Below the pieces are notes generated by a model. The model saw only the letters and a program-made list of their open reading frames with translations. It searched no databases and was not told the DNA's origin. The translations under genes and the position numbers were made by a program. Below, piece by piece: positions 28,029 to 36,334 of a stretch of DNA of 64,000 nt; within the stretch, counting starts at the first letter, position 1, and the number at the start of each line of letters is the position of its first letter. Origin of the DNA: JAIKWW01 sp052169645 (lineage in GTDB: Bacteria > Bacillota > Clostridia > Peptostreptococcales > Anaerovoracaceae); the NCBI GenBank assembly GCA_052169645.1, contig JBQNCA010000006.1, positions 27,435-91,434 of the forward strand. The letters are read 5' to 3'.

Positions 28029-29909
28029 TTATTTCATCAAATCACAAACGGCATTTGAAAATGCCACAGGGTCTTCGACCGGCAAGCCGCCTATAAGCGC
28101 CGCCTGATCGTAAAGCAACGAAGAGAATATTCTCAGCTTATCGTCATCCTTTGCTTCAAAAGCTGATTTGAGAGCGGTAAATGCCGTATGGTCCGGATTT
28201 ATTTCCAGTACCTTCCGAGATGAAACCTTCTCCTGTACCGGCATTGAGTTAAGAACCTTTTCCATGCCGATGGACATATCACCCTCTACTGACAGACAAA
28301 CGGGATTGGACTTCAGACGATTTGAAATCTTTACTTCAGCGACACGACCGCCGAGCATCTCTTTCATCTTATCAAGCATAGCCTTGTTTTCTTCCTGCTT
28401 TTTTTCAAGAGCTTCCTTTTCCTCCGTACTTTCCTCAATACCGAGGTCGTCACCTTCAGCGGAACGGAACTGCTTACCCTCATAATCACGAATCATGCGA
28501 ATCATAAAATCATCGACATCATCCGTCATAAACAGAATTTCATAGCCCTTATCAACAAGCAGCTCTATCTGCGGTAGACGTTCAATGCTCTTTATGTCCT
28601 TACCTGTCGCATAGTAAATATACTGCTGATCTTCCTTCATGCGGGAAACATATTCCTTAAGAGTTACAAGCTTCTTTTCCGTCGATGAATAGAAAAGTAC
28701 CAGATCCTGCAAATCTTCCTTCAGCTGTCCGAAGCTGTTATAAAGACCGAATTTAATAGAAAGTCCGAAATTTTCAAAGAATTTCTCATATTCCTCACGA
28801 TCTGAATTGAGCATTTGAGTCAATTCATTTCTTACTTTCTTTTCAATATTCTTGGAAATATTTCTGACCTGTCTGTCCTGCTGCAGAGTTTCTCTTGAAA
28901 TATTCAGAGATAAATCCTCCGAATCCACGATACCTCTTACAAATCCGAAGTGATCAGGTATCAAATCAGCACACTTATCCATGATAAGAACACCGCTGGT
29001 GTAAAGCTGCAGACCCTTTTCATAATCAGGTGAAAAATAGTTGAACGGCGGGCGCTTAGGTATATAAAGCAGCGCATTGAAAGATGACACCCCTTCTACG
29101 CTGTAATGTATGGTACGAAGCGGCTCTTCCGTGCCGTAGAACTTGCTCTTGTAAAAATCGGCATATGCTTCTTCACTGATTTCACTCTTGCTCTTCTTCC
29201 AGAGAGGAGTCATACTGTTGAGGGTTTCCACATCTTTATAGGTTTCAAACTGGTTATCCTCTCCGCCTTCCTTCTTTCTGGTTTTTTCAACTTCCATTTG
29301 TATAGGATATCGTATATAATCCGAATATTTTTTAACCAAAGCTCGCAGCTTATAGTCCATGAGGTATTCATCGAAATTATCATCCGGTGTATTCGGCTTA
29401 ATATGAAGAATTATGCGGGTACCGTGACCTACCATGGCACTTTCCAAAATTGTATATCCGTCTGCGCCTGCAGATTCCCACTGCCAGCATTCTTCCTGCC
29501 CGAATTTTCTGGAAAGAACTGTAACCTTATCGGCAACCATAAATGAGGAGTAAAAGCCTACCCCGAACTGACCTATAATATCAACATCGGAGACATTTCC
29601 CTCCAAGGACTTTTTAAACTCAAGCGAACCGCTTTTTGCAATGGTTCCGAGGTTATTTTCCATATCCTCCTTAGTCATGCCTATGCCGTTATCAATGATT
29701 GAAATCGTCCTTTCCTCGGGATCCGTTTCTATAGCAATATAGAAATCCTCACGATTCAAGCCCTCCTGACCTTCATAGTAAAGCTTATCTATAGCATCGC
29801 TGGCATTTGATATGAGCTCTCTGAGAAATATATCCTTATTTGTATAAATTGAATTAATCATCATATCAAGCAGCTTTTTTGATTCCGCTTTAAACTGTTT
29901 CTTTGCCAT
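28029..29909 (-). CDS. htpG: Hsp90-family chaperone HtpG
   Basis: ATP-dependent cytosolic chaperone, 626 residues. The GHKL ATPase domain covers about 1-220 (LRELISNASDAIDKL, DNGIGMTKED, GQFGVGFYS). The middle domain has the conserved NISRETLQQDR near 345. A C-terminal dimerisation domain follows. A GTG three codons upstream is in frame, but the ATG of MAKKQFKAE has GAGGTG six bases before it, and family members start that way. The promoter is overlapped by a CIRCE operator, so HrcA probably controls it. Confidence 0.97.
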   Translation of the reverse strand: MAKKQFKAESKKLLDMMINSIYTNKDIFLRELISNASDAIDKLYYEGQEGLNREDFYIAIETDPEERTISIIDNGIGMTKEDMENNLGTIAKSGSLEFKKSLEGNVSDVDIIGQFGVGFYSSFMVADKVTVLSRKFGQEECWQWESAGADGYTILESAMVGHGTRIILHIKPNTPDDNFDEYLMDYKLRALVKKYSDYIRYPIQMEVEKTRKKEGGEDNQFETYKDVETLNSMTPLWKKSKSEISEEAYADFYKSKFYGTEEPLRTIHYSVEGVSSFNALLYIPKRPPFNYFSPDYEKGLQLYTSGVLIMDKCADLIPDHFGFVRGIVDSEDLSLNISRETLQQDRQVRNISKNIEKKVRNELTQMLNSDREEYEKFFENFGLSIKFGLYNSFGQLKEDLQDLVLFYSSTEKKLVTLKEYVSRMKEDQQYIYYATGKDIKSIERLPQIELLVDKGYEILFMTDDVDDFMIRMIRDYEGKQFRSAEGDDLGIEESTEEKEALEKKQEENKAMLDKMKEMLGGRVAEVKISNRLKSNPVCLSVEGDMSIGMEKVLNSMPVQEKVSSRKVLEINPDHTAFTALKSAFEAKDDDKLRIFSSLLYDQAALIGGLPVEDPVAFSNAVCDLMK

Positions 29910-30063
29910 TTTATACACCTCGCAATATCAACTGATTAAAATAATTCATCTCAGCATCGGTCGGTTGATTTTAAATAAAAAATTATAAAAAATACTCCGA
30001 TTCAACTGATTTTTAATTTAAATTTTCAATTCGCATGTAATATGAAATATCATATGCTTTAAA

Positions 30064-30090
30064 TTAGCACTCATTCACTTCGAGTGCTAA
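30064..30090 (-). promoter_or_regulatory. CIRCE operator (HrcA binding site) before htpG
   Basis: TTAGCACTC, nine bases, GAGTGCTAA: an exact match to the CIRCE inverted repeat. It begins directly after the -10 box and covers the predicted transcription start. HrcA binding here would repress htpG until heat shock. Confidence 0.96.
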
Positions 30091-30094
30091 CACT

Positions 30095-30122
30095 ATTATA
30101 ACCATCTATCACTAAAAATCAA
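30095..30122 (-). promoter_or_regulatory. sigma-A promoter of htpG
   Basis: TTGATT (30122-30117), 16 bases, TATAAT (30100-30095), followed at once by the CIRCE repeat. Confidence 0.85.
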
Positions 30123-30180
30123 GTATATATTTTCATCTGTCCCTTGAACTTCGCTACCGCTTCCTTTCTTTCTATGGGTA

Positions 30181-30215
30181 AAAAGAAACGCCACATTTCT
30201 GTGAGCGTTACTTTT
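30181..30215 (-). terminator. Terminator of the AAA/DUF4143 ATPase gene
   Basis: An imperfect long stem (AAAAG-AACGC-CACA with TGTG-GCGTT-CTTTT, single-base bulges) and a TTTCTTTTT tail on the minus strand. It lies 13 bases past the stop. Confidence 0.8.
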
Positions 30216-30228
30216 GCCATATTAAATT

Positions 30229-31524
30229 TTAGATACAAAATGCGGCATAGAGAGGAACGATTTTTTTATTATCCTCAAAACCGAAGTTTTTCGCAGAGAG
30301 CTTGATCGCATAAGCCGGCTTATAGGTTTCCATATACACTTTCAAGCTCTTGGCTCTGGTGTTGTCGGCACTCTTGACCTCTATAGGAATAAGCTGTCCG
30401 TCACGCTGAATAACAAAATCAATTTCCGCTCCACGCGCAGATTCCCAATAGTAGGTTTTATATCCGTTTATTGTGAGCTGAACATTGACATAGTTTTCAG
30501 CCATACCGCCCTTGAAGTCGTTAAGCTCCTCCACCATATAGAGAATGTCATTCGTCGCCAAGTTCTTTTTAGCACAAAGCAGACCTGAATCCGAAACATA
30601 GATTTTAAACGCATCAATATCACGGTAGTTCTCAAGCGGCTTCTTGATTTGCTCCACCTTGTAGACCTGTGACACAATACCTGACAGACAAAGCCATTCG
30701 ATAGCATTTTCAAACTCCGAAGCTCTGCCGCCTTTTTTAATCAGCTTATATTGGAAACGGGTGTTTTTCTTGGAAAGCTGAACGGTAATATTATCATAGG
30801 TAAGCCTTGTTTTCTTTATTTCATTCAAGTTGTTGTATTTGCTCATATCGTTAAGATAGCTTGCAAGAATGGTATCCTGTGTGTGACGGACAAGAATATA
30901 ATCTTTCGTTTCTGCAAACTGCATCACGCATTCCGGCATACCTCCGATAATAAGATACTGACGGTAAAGCTGTATAGCGGCATCGTGCAGGGCGGAAGGC
31001 ATAGACAAATTACCCGCAAAGCAGTCTTTAATTTGCTTTACCAGAGCTTCCTCACCTAAAGCAAGCATAAATTCCTCCATATCCATAGGATAAAGAGTTT
31101 TCATATCTACCTTACCCACAGGAAATGAGAACCTCTCTCTGTTGACCGCCACTCCGAGCAAGCTGCCTGCCACAATGATATGGTAATCCGGTGCCTCCTC
31201 GCAGAAATATTTAAGACTTGTCAAAGCTCTTTCACAAAGCTGCACCTCGTCAAATACTATCAGCGTTTTTTCCTTGACTATTGTTTGCCCTGCAATATGC
31301 GAAAGAATAGGTATCAGATAATCCGGACTGATATTCTCGTCAAAGGTTTCATTCAGCTTTTGATTTGTTTCAAAATTGAAGTAGGCAACATTCTCATAGT
31401 GAGTACGCCCAAACTCTAAAATAGAATAGGTCTTTCCGACCTGTCTTGCTCCTTGCAAAATAAGGGGCTTGCGGTGCCCGCTTTTCCCCCACGCTTCTAA
31501 AAAGCTATTAATTTTTCTATACAT
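30229..31524 (-). CDS. AAA (PF13173-type) ATPase with DUF4143 domain
   Basis: A 431-residue ATPase of the AAA_14/DUF4143 type. Walker A ILQGARQVGKT near residue 24, Walker B TLIVFDEVQ near 85. The C-terminal DUF4143 part contains the PD-(D/E)XK-like signature EIDFVIQRDGQLIPIEVKS near 365-385. These proteins are abundant accessory genes of anaerobes and human-associated bacteria, often in variable copy number. Their cellular role is not settled. It stands alone with an AAGGAGAG site, a plausible TTCATA-17-TATACT promoter and a terminator, so it looks like a self-contained accessory gene between htpG and the phosphatase. Confidence 0.88.
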   Translation of the reverse strand: MYRKINSFLEAWGKSGHRKPLILQGARQVGKTYSILEFGRTHYENVAYFNFETNQKLNETFDENISPDYLIPILSHIAGQTIVKEKTLIVFDEVQLCERALTSLKYFCEEAPDYHIIVAGSLLGVAVNRERFSFPVGKVDMKTLYPMDMEEFMLALGEEALVKQIKDCFAGNLSMPSALHDAAIQLYRQYLIIGGMPECVMQFAETKDYILVRHTQDTILASYLNDMSKYNNLNEIKKTRLTYDNITVQLSKKNTRFQYKLIKKGGRASEFENAIEWLCLSGIVSQVYKVEQIKKPLENYRDIDAFKIYVSDSGLLCAKKNLATNDILYMVEELNDFKGGMAENYVNVQLTINGYKTYYWESARGAEIDFVIQRDGQLIPIEVKSADNTRAKSLKVYMETYKPAYAIKLSAKNFGFEDNKKIVPLYAAFCI

Positions 31525-31671
31525 AATAAGCTCTCCTTAAAGGTACTGACTATAGTATATCAAATAATCGTGCAAATATGAACGACTTTTATTTTAATTT
31601 TCACACTAATTAACATGAATATTTTTAAATATTTCTCACATTTTGACACGAATACAGTTCCTTGTTACTCC

Positions 31672-31817
31672 GGCTAATGGGAGCAGCTGTGAGATCTCAA
31701 CACTTAAAGTGCGCACAAACTAAAAAAGGCGGTTAGATTTTACTCTAATCACCTTTAAATTTCTTGTACCGCAGCTTACTGCTAATTTGTAAATCCGAAG
31801 CTCCCGTTACGTGAGCC
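31672..31817. repeat. Inverted repeat flanking the intergenic terminator
   Basis: GGCTAATGGGAGC (31672-31684) is nearly the inverse of 31800-31817 (GCTCCC and GAGCC separated by a few bases). Between the arms lie a hairpin terminator and GC-poor filler. I find no coding region in the 31525-31874 gap. It may be a small degenerate element or a long-range RNA stem. Confidence 0.3.
31722..31756 (-). terminator. Terminator of the Gph-like phosphatase gene
   Basis: A 13-position stem with one mismatch (AAAGGTGATTAGA with TCTAACCGCCTTT) and a six-U tail on the minus strand, about 120 bases past the stop. Confidence 0.8.
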
Positions 31818-31874
31818 AAATTAATATTTTGAACAGTAAGCTTTTCATGGTCGATTATCATTCAAAGTATATTC

Positions 31875-32537
31875 TCATAATTTAAGCAGACTGTTCAGCT
31901 CATCCCAGCTGTCAATTATAAGCTTGCAGCCTGTTTTTTCGAGGAATTTTCTGCCTCTGAACCCCCATGAGCAGCCTATGCAGCAAATGCCCGCATTTTT
32001 CGCCGCCTCCACATCAACCTCCGAATCGCCTACGTATAAAGCATCCTCCGCCCTGACGCCCAATATATCAAGCGCTTCAAACAACGCCTCGGGTTCGGGT
32101 TTTTTCGGCATATTCTCACGCATTCCGAATACCGTTCCGAATATTCCCGGAAAATACAAATCGCAAAGCCTATGTACAGCCGCATCATATTTATTTGAAA
32201 CAACTGCAATACTTTTCCCGGATTTTTTCACAGAATCAAGCATCTCCGAAGTTCCCGGATACGGCTGCGTTTTCACGTCGAGATTTTTATCATAATATTC
32301 ACGAAAAATTTTCAAAAGTCTCTCCGTACCCTCAGGCTCAAAATTATCATTGCCGTAGATAGCTTTTAATATCAATGTCTTAGGTCCTGTACCCAGAAAG
32401 CCTCTGATTTCTTCAACAGAACGTTCCTCAAGCCTCTCCGTTCGTAATACGTGATTTACCGCTTCAGCTATATCTCCCATAGTATCAAGCAAAGTTCCGT
32501 CGAGGTCGAACAGAACCGCCTTAGGATTATTGAGCAT
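31875..32537 (-). CDS. HAD-superfamily phosphatase, Gph/PGPase-like
   Basis: A 220-residue haloacid-dehalogenase hydrolase. Motif I VLFDLDGTLLDT lies at about 8-19 with the nucleophilic Asp. Motif II VVSNK lies near 115, and motif III/IV is LYVGDSEVDVEAAKNAG near 165-181. A helical cap (C1) lies between motifs I and II. It resembles phosphoglycolate phosphatase and pyrophosphatase PpaX, and the substrate is uncertain. The chosen ATG has GGAGAGG about ten bases upstream. An earlier in-frame start lacks a site. A 190-base AT-rich gap separates it from tlyA. Confidence 0.88.
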   Translation of the reverse strand: MLNNPKAVLFDLDGTLLDTMGDIAEAVNHVLRTERLEERSVEEIRGFLGTGPKTLILKAIYGNDNFEPEGTERLLKIFREYYDKNLDVKTQPYPGTSEMLDSVKKSGKSIAVVSNKYDAAVHRLCDLYFPGIFGTVFGMRENMPKKPEPEALFEALDILGVRAEDALYVGDSEVDVEAAKNAGICCIGCSWGFRGRKFLEKTGCKLIIDSWDELNSLLKL

Positions 32538-32729
32538 ATCTAAAACCCCTCTCCGCTGCAAAATATAAGATAAAAAATTTAAAACCTGCTTCGGCTGTAA
32601 ACCTGTATCATTGCCGAAATCACATTTACTGCAATATGTAATTCAATATGTTTAAATATCGGTGTATCATCAGATATCTTGAATGAAAGCTCCTACAAAT
32701 TAAGTGATTTAATACGTGATATTTATTAT

Positions 32730-33548
32730 TCAGTCCTGCATCATAAGCTTGGAATGAGCTTCCTCGACCGTATCATTCAAGGCTTTTGAAAACTCATCAA
32801 TATCCAATTTTCTTCCGCCCGATTTTTCCAAAAGCATCAAATATTCTATATTTCCCTTTGCACCCGTCATCGGTGAATAGGTCAGTCCTGTCGGCAGCAA
32901 GCCGTTTGTCAATGCATAGCTCGCCACATTTTCTATAACATCACGATGCACCGACTTATCCTTTACGATTCCCTTTTTACCTACCTGCGACCTGCCCGCC
33001 TCAAACTGAGGCTTGATAAGACAAACAATTTTTCCTGCATCGGACAGAAGCTTCACCCCGACAGGAAACATCATCGAAAGCGATATAAACGATACATCTA
33101 TACTCATGAAATCTATAGGAGAATCCAGAACGGATTTATCAAAATATCTGAAATTCACCTTCTCCAAATTTGTAACACGAACATCATTTCTCAGCTTCCA
33201 ATCAAGCTGACCGTAGCCTACATCGACCGCATACACATGCTTCGCTCCGTTCTGAAGCATACAGTCGGTAAATCCTCCTGTAGAAGCGCCTACATCCATT
33301 CCGACAGTATCAGTCAGATTTAAACCGAAATACTCCAAAGCCTTTGCCAACTTCAAGCCTCCACGTCCTACAAAAGGACAGCTATCACCTCGCAGCTCAA
33401 TCTCCGAATCTATATCTACAGAGGTTCCGGGCTTATCGTAAAGCCTTCCGCCTATGTAAACATTTCCTGCCATGATTTCCGATTTTGCACGCTCTCTTGA
33501 AGAAAAATAACCTTTACTCACCAAAAGTATATCAAGTCTTTCCTTCAT
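32730..33548 (-). CDS. tlyA: TlyA-family rRNA 2'-O-methyltransferase / hemolysin-like protein
   Basis: A 272-residue protein. The N-terminal S4 RNA-binding domain covers about 1-60 (ERLDILLVSKGYFSSRERAK). The FtsJ-like Rossmann methyltransferase has VGMDVGASTGGFTDCML near residue 80. TlyA methylates rRNA at the subunit interface and is required for capreomycin sensitivity in mycobacteria; the hemolysin label is historical. It begins five bases after dxs and its ribosome site overlaps the dxs stop. The order dxs-tlyA is typical of Firmicutes. Confidence 0.93.
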   Translation of the reverse strand: MKERLDILLVSKGYFSSRERAKSEIMAGNVYIGGRLYDKPGTSVDIDSEIELRGDSCPFVGRGGLKLAKALEYFGLNLTDTVGMDVGASTGGFTDCMLQNGAKHVYAVDVGYGQLDWKLRNDVRVTNLEKVNFRYFDKSVLDSPIDFMSIDVSFISLSMMFPVGVKLLSDAGKIVCLIKPQFEAGRSQVGKKGIVKDKSVHRDVIENVASYALTNGLLPTGLTYSPMTGAKGNIEYLMLLEKSGGRKLDIDEFSKALNDTVEEAHSKLMMQD

Positions 33549-33553
33549 AGCTT

Positions 33554-35599
33554 TTACCTTCTGCGGGACATTCGGCTGCGGAACCGGCTCGCCTTGCCCG
33601 GCTTAATCGTTAAATTATCGATTTTTGAACTTTCATCAACCGAAGCGTCTGTCCGGGATTCTGCATTTTCTTCAGAATCGGTCGCATTTTCTTCTTCAAG
33701 CTTATTGTCATCCTGCTTTCTTGCAGCCGCCAATTTTTCCGGAACGGTACGAGCTATGCGTTTTGCAATACCTTTACTGTCCATGCCGTATTCATGCTCA
33801 AGCTCCGCCTGAGAACCGTGCGGAATAAATTCATCCTTCCAACCTATTTTTTTAATAGTGACGGCAAAGCCGAACTGCTCCGCAAATTCCTCAGCAGCAC
33901 TTCCGAATCCCCCTGTTACGACATTATCCTCTACTGTTATAAGCTTACCGGTCTTTCTTGCGGATTCGATAATCGCATTGCCTCTTATAGGCTTAACCCG
34001 TCTTACATCTATCACCTCCGCCGAAATACCGTTTTTTTCTAAAATTTCAGCCGCCTTGAGACAGACCGATGTCATTTTCCCTACCGCCAAGACCGTAACA
34101 TCAGAGCCTTCACGCATTATACGAGGCTCCATGGAATAATCCCTGCGAGTAAATTCATCAGTGAGAACCGTAGCTGTCCCCTTAGGATATCTTATGGCTA
34201 CCGGTCCGTTCAATGAAAGAGCATAATCCATCATTATACGAAGCTCATAGGCATCCGACGGAGCCAACACTGTCATATTAGGCATATGCATGAGATAAGA
34301 CAAATCGAACACGCCGTGATGAGTGGCTCCGTCCTCGCCCACTATGCCCGCTCTGTCGATACAAAATACCACCGGCAGATTCTGCATACATACATCTATC
34401 AAAATTTGATCATATGCACGCTGCAAAAATGTTGAATATATAGCTACAAAAGGTCGTTTCCCGCTAAGAGCAAGCCCTGCAGCAAACGATACGGCGTGTT
34501 CCTCGGCTATTCCAACATCAAAAGTCCTGTCCGGGAAGGTACGTGCAAAGCCGGAAAGTCCAGTTCCGTCAATCATGGCTGCACTGATTGCAACTATACG
34601 CTCGTCTCCGCTCGCCATAGCCGCCAGCTTTCTGCCGAATATTTCAGAATATGTTTTTTCATCCTTTTCTCTGAGCTGCATGCCGGTTGCAGCATCAAAA
34701 GGACCAACTCCGTGATACCTGTCGGGATTATTTTCAGAAAGTTTATAGCCTCTGCCCTTCTGCGTAATGCAATGAACTATTACAGGTTCGCCGAGATTTT
34801 TGGCTGACTCGAATACATCTATCAATTCTCTTAGATTATGACCGTCTACCGGTCCGAGATATTTAAATCCCATTTCTTCAAATAAAATTCCCGGGACAAC
34901 CATATATTTAACAGAATCTTTTATCGCTGAAAGACCTTTGTAAATGCCTTTTCCAACAATGGGAATCTTTGTTAACCCCTTCTTCAATCCGCTCTTGAAG
35001 CCTTTATATCTGTCCGATGATCTCAGCTTTGACAGATGCTGCGATATCCCGCCGTGATTCTTTGAAATAGACATGGCATTGTCATTCAAAATTATAACGA
35101 GAGGAGTATCCATAACGCCTGCATTATTCATAGCCTCAAAAGCCATTCCTCCCGTCATTGCCCCGTCTCCTATAACCGCCGCAACAGCATGGTTTTCATT
35201 GTTCAAATCCCTGGCAACAGCCATTCCCAAGGCTGCCGATATTGAATCGCTGCTGTGTCCCGAGTCATAGGTATCATATATACTCTCGCTGCGCTTAGGA
35301 AATCCGCTTATACCGCCTTTGCGTCTCAAAGATCCGAAATCCGAGCCTCTGCCCGTAAGAAGCTTATGAACATATGACTGATGTCCCACATCCCAAACTA
35401 TCTTGTCATCGGGTGCTTTAAAAACCTTGTGCAAAGCTACCGTCAGCTCCACTATTCCCAAATTTGACGCCAAATGCCCGCCATTCTCCGAAACTGTAGC
35501 TATAATAGCAGCTCTGAGCTCCGAACAAAGTTCTTCGAGCTCCTTATACGACATATCTTTCAAATCTTCAGGCAAAATGCCGGCTTCTATCCTGCTCAT
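33554..35599 (-). CDS. dxs: 1-deoxy-D-xylulose-5-phosphate synthase
   Basis: Thiamine-diphosphate enzyme that starts the MEP isoprenoid pathway from pyruvate and glyceraldehyde-3-phosphate. It has 681 residues. HLASNLGIVELTVALH is near 42, the ThDP motif GDGAMTGGMAFEAMNNAG near 143, and transketolase-type PYR and C-terminal domains follow. The C-terminal 55 residues or so are an extra acidic/Ser-rich tail ending in a basic SRFRSRMSRRR cluster, beyond the normal length of about 620. It feeds the same pathway as ispA upstream. A hairpin separates its ribosome site from the ATG. Confidence 0.95.
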   Translation of the reverse strand: MSRIEAGILPEDLKDMSYKELEELCSELRAAIIATVSENGGHLASNLGIVELTVALHKVFKAPDDKIVWDVGHQSYVHKLLTGRGSDFGSLRRKGGISGFPKRSESIYDTYDSGHSSDSISAALGMAVARDLNNENHAVAAVIGDGAMTGGMAFEAMNNAGVMDTPLVIILNDNAMSISKNHGGISQHLSKLRSSDRYKGFKSGLKKGLTKIPIVGKGIYKGLSAIKDSVKYMVVPGILFEEMGFKYLGPVDGHNLRELIDVFESAKNLGEPVIVHCITQKGRGYKLSENNPDRYHGVGPFDAATGMQLREKDEKTYSEIFGRKLAAMASGDERIVAISAAMIDGTGLSGFARTFPDRTFDVGIAEEHAVSFAAGLALSGKRPFVAIYSTFLQRAYDQILIDVCMQNLPVVFCIDRAGIVGEDGATHHGVFDLSYLMHMPNMTVLAPSDAYELRIMMDYALSLNGPVAIRYPKGTATVLTDEFTRRDYSMEPRIMREGSDVTVLAVGKMTSVCLKAAEILEKNGISAEVIDVRRVKPIRGNAIIESARKTGKLITVEDNVVTGGFGSAAEEFAEQFGFAVTIKKIGWKDEFIPHGSQAELEHEYGMDSKGIAKRIARTVPEKLAAARKQDDNKLEEENATDSEENAESRTDASVDESSKIDNLTIKPGKASRFRSRMSRRR

Positions 35600-35610
35600 A
35601 ATAATTTATC

Positions 35611-35628
35611 GGAGTATTAAAATACTCC
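35611..35628 (-). promoter_or_regulatory. Hairpin at the dxs ribosome binding site
   Basis: GGAGTAT-TTTA-ATACTCC forms 12 bases before the dxs ATG. AGGAGAG lies just before the hairpin, too far from the start (about 30 bases) unless the hairpin folds and brings it close. The GGAG inside the stem is itself paired. It may tune dxs translation. It lacks a U tail, so it is not a terminator. Confidence 0.45.
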
Positions 35629-35635
35629 TCTCCTA

Positions 35636-36199
35636 TCATTTATTCTTTATATGATGTTCCGTAAATACGGAGATTATTTTACCTATAAACAAAATAATCT
35701 CCTTTGCCTTTGAAATAGCAAGCTCCTTGCCGATAGCCTTTCCTCCTATGGTAACGGATGCTACCAATCCGCTGAGAATAAGTGCAAATACTGTCTGATC
35801 CGCTATTCCCAGCTCGCTGACCTTAGTTACTATAAAGGCTGCAGCGGTTCCGCTTATAATGCCGCATGTATCACCCACAACATCATTGCATAAATTTGAA
35901 ACCCTGCTCGCATTTCTTATCAACTTGAGAGAACTTCTTGCACCCTTTATCTTGCCTGCCGCCATGGAATGAAACGGCTTCTCTTCCGCAACCGTCACCG
36001 CAACCCCGACTATATCAAAAGCTACACCTGTAAGTATTATCACTATCAACACTATAAACGCTGTAACAAGCGTTGAATTTCTGAGTACCGTCTCTGAAAA
36101 GAGACTCATAAATACCGAAAGCAGAAATGCAAAAATAGTTATACTTACGACCCATCTTCGTCGTACACTTACGACATCCTTAGCCTTAACTTTTTTCAT
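35636..36199 (-). CDS. oapA: OapA, OLE-RNA-associated membrane protein
   Basis: A 187-residue integral membrane protein. It has a basic N-terminus (KKVKAKDVVSVRRRWV) and membrane segments at about 17-35, 42-62 and 135-155. The middle (FDIVGVAVTVAEEKPFHSMA, residues about 62-82) resembles the DUF21/CNNM metal-transport fold. The tail is basic. The gene lies directly after the OLE RNA and before dxs, the conserved place of oapA in OLE-bearing Firmicutes. OapA binds OLE RNA at the membrane and has been linked to magnesium, alcohol and cold stress. No strong ribosome site is visible before the ATG. Identification is from context, size and topology together. Confidence 0.85.
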   Translation of the reverse strand: MKKVKAKDVVSVRRRWVVSITIFAFLLSVFMSLFSETVLRNSTLVTAFIVLIVIILTGVAFDIVGVAVTVAEEKPFHSMAAGKIKGARSSLKLIRNASRVSNLCNDVVGDTCGIISGTAAAFIVTKVSELGIADQTVFALILSGLVASVTIGGKAIGKELAISKAKEIILFIGKIISVFTEHHIKNK

Positions 36200-36272
36200 A
36201 ATATCCGTTTATTCTATAAAAACCGCTATCTGAGATTACATCATAAATCATATTGCTTCTTATTTCCAATTT

Positions 36273-36318
36273 AAAATCGCTGTCAGATACTTTATATTGA
36301 AGGATTCTGACAGATTTT
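36273..36318 (-). terminator. Hairpin between the OLE RNA and oapA
   Basis: TCTGACAG (36306-36313) pairs with CTGTCAGA (36280-36287), extended by ATTTT/AAAAT with a two-base bulge. The tail is weakly U-rich. It could be a second stop for OLE or an attenuator in the oapA leader. Confidence 0.45.
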
Positions 36319-36334
36319 CAATTCAAGTTAAAAA

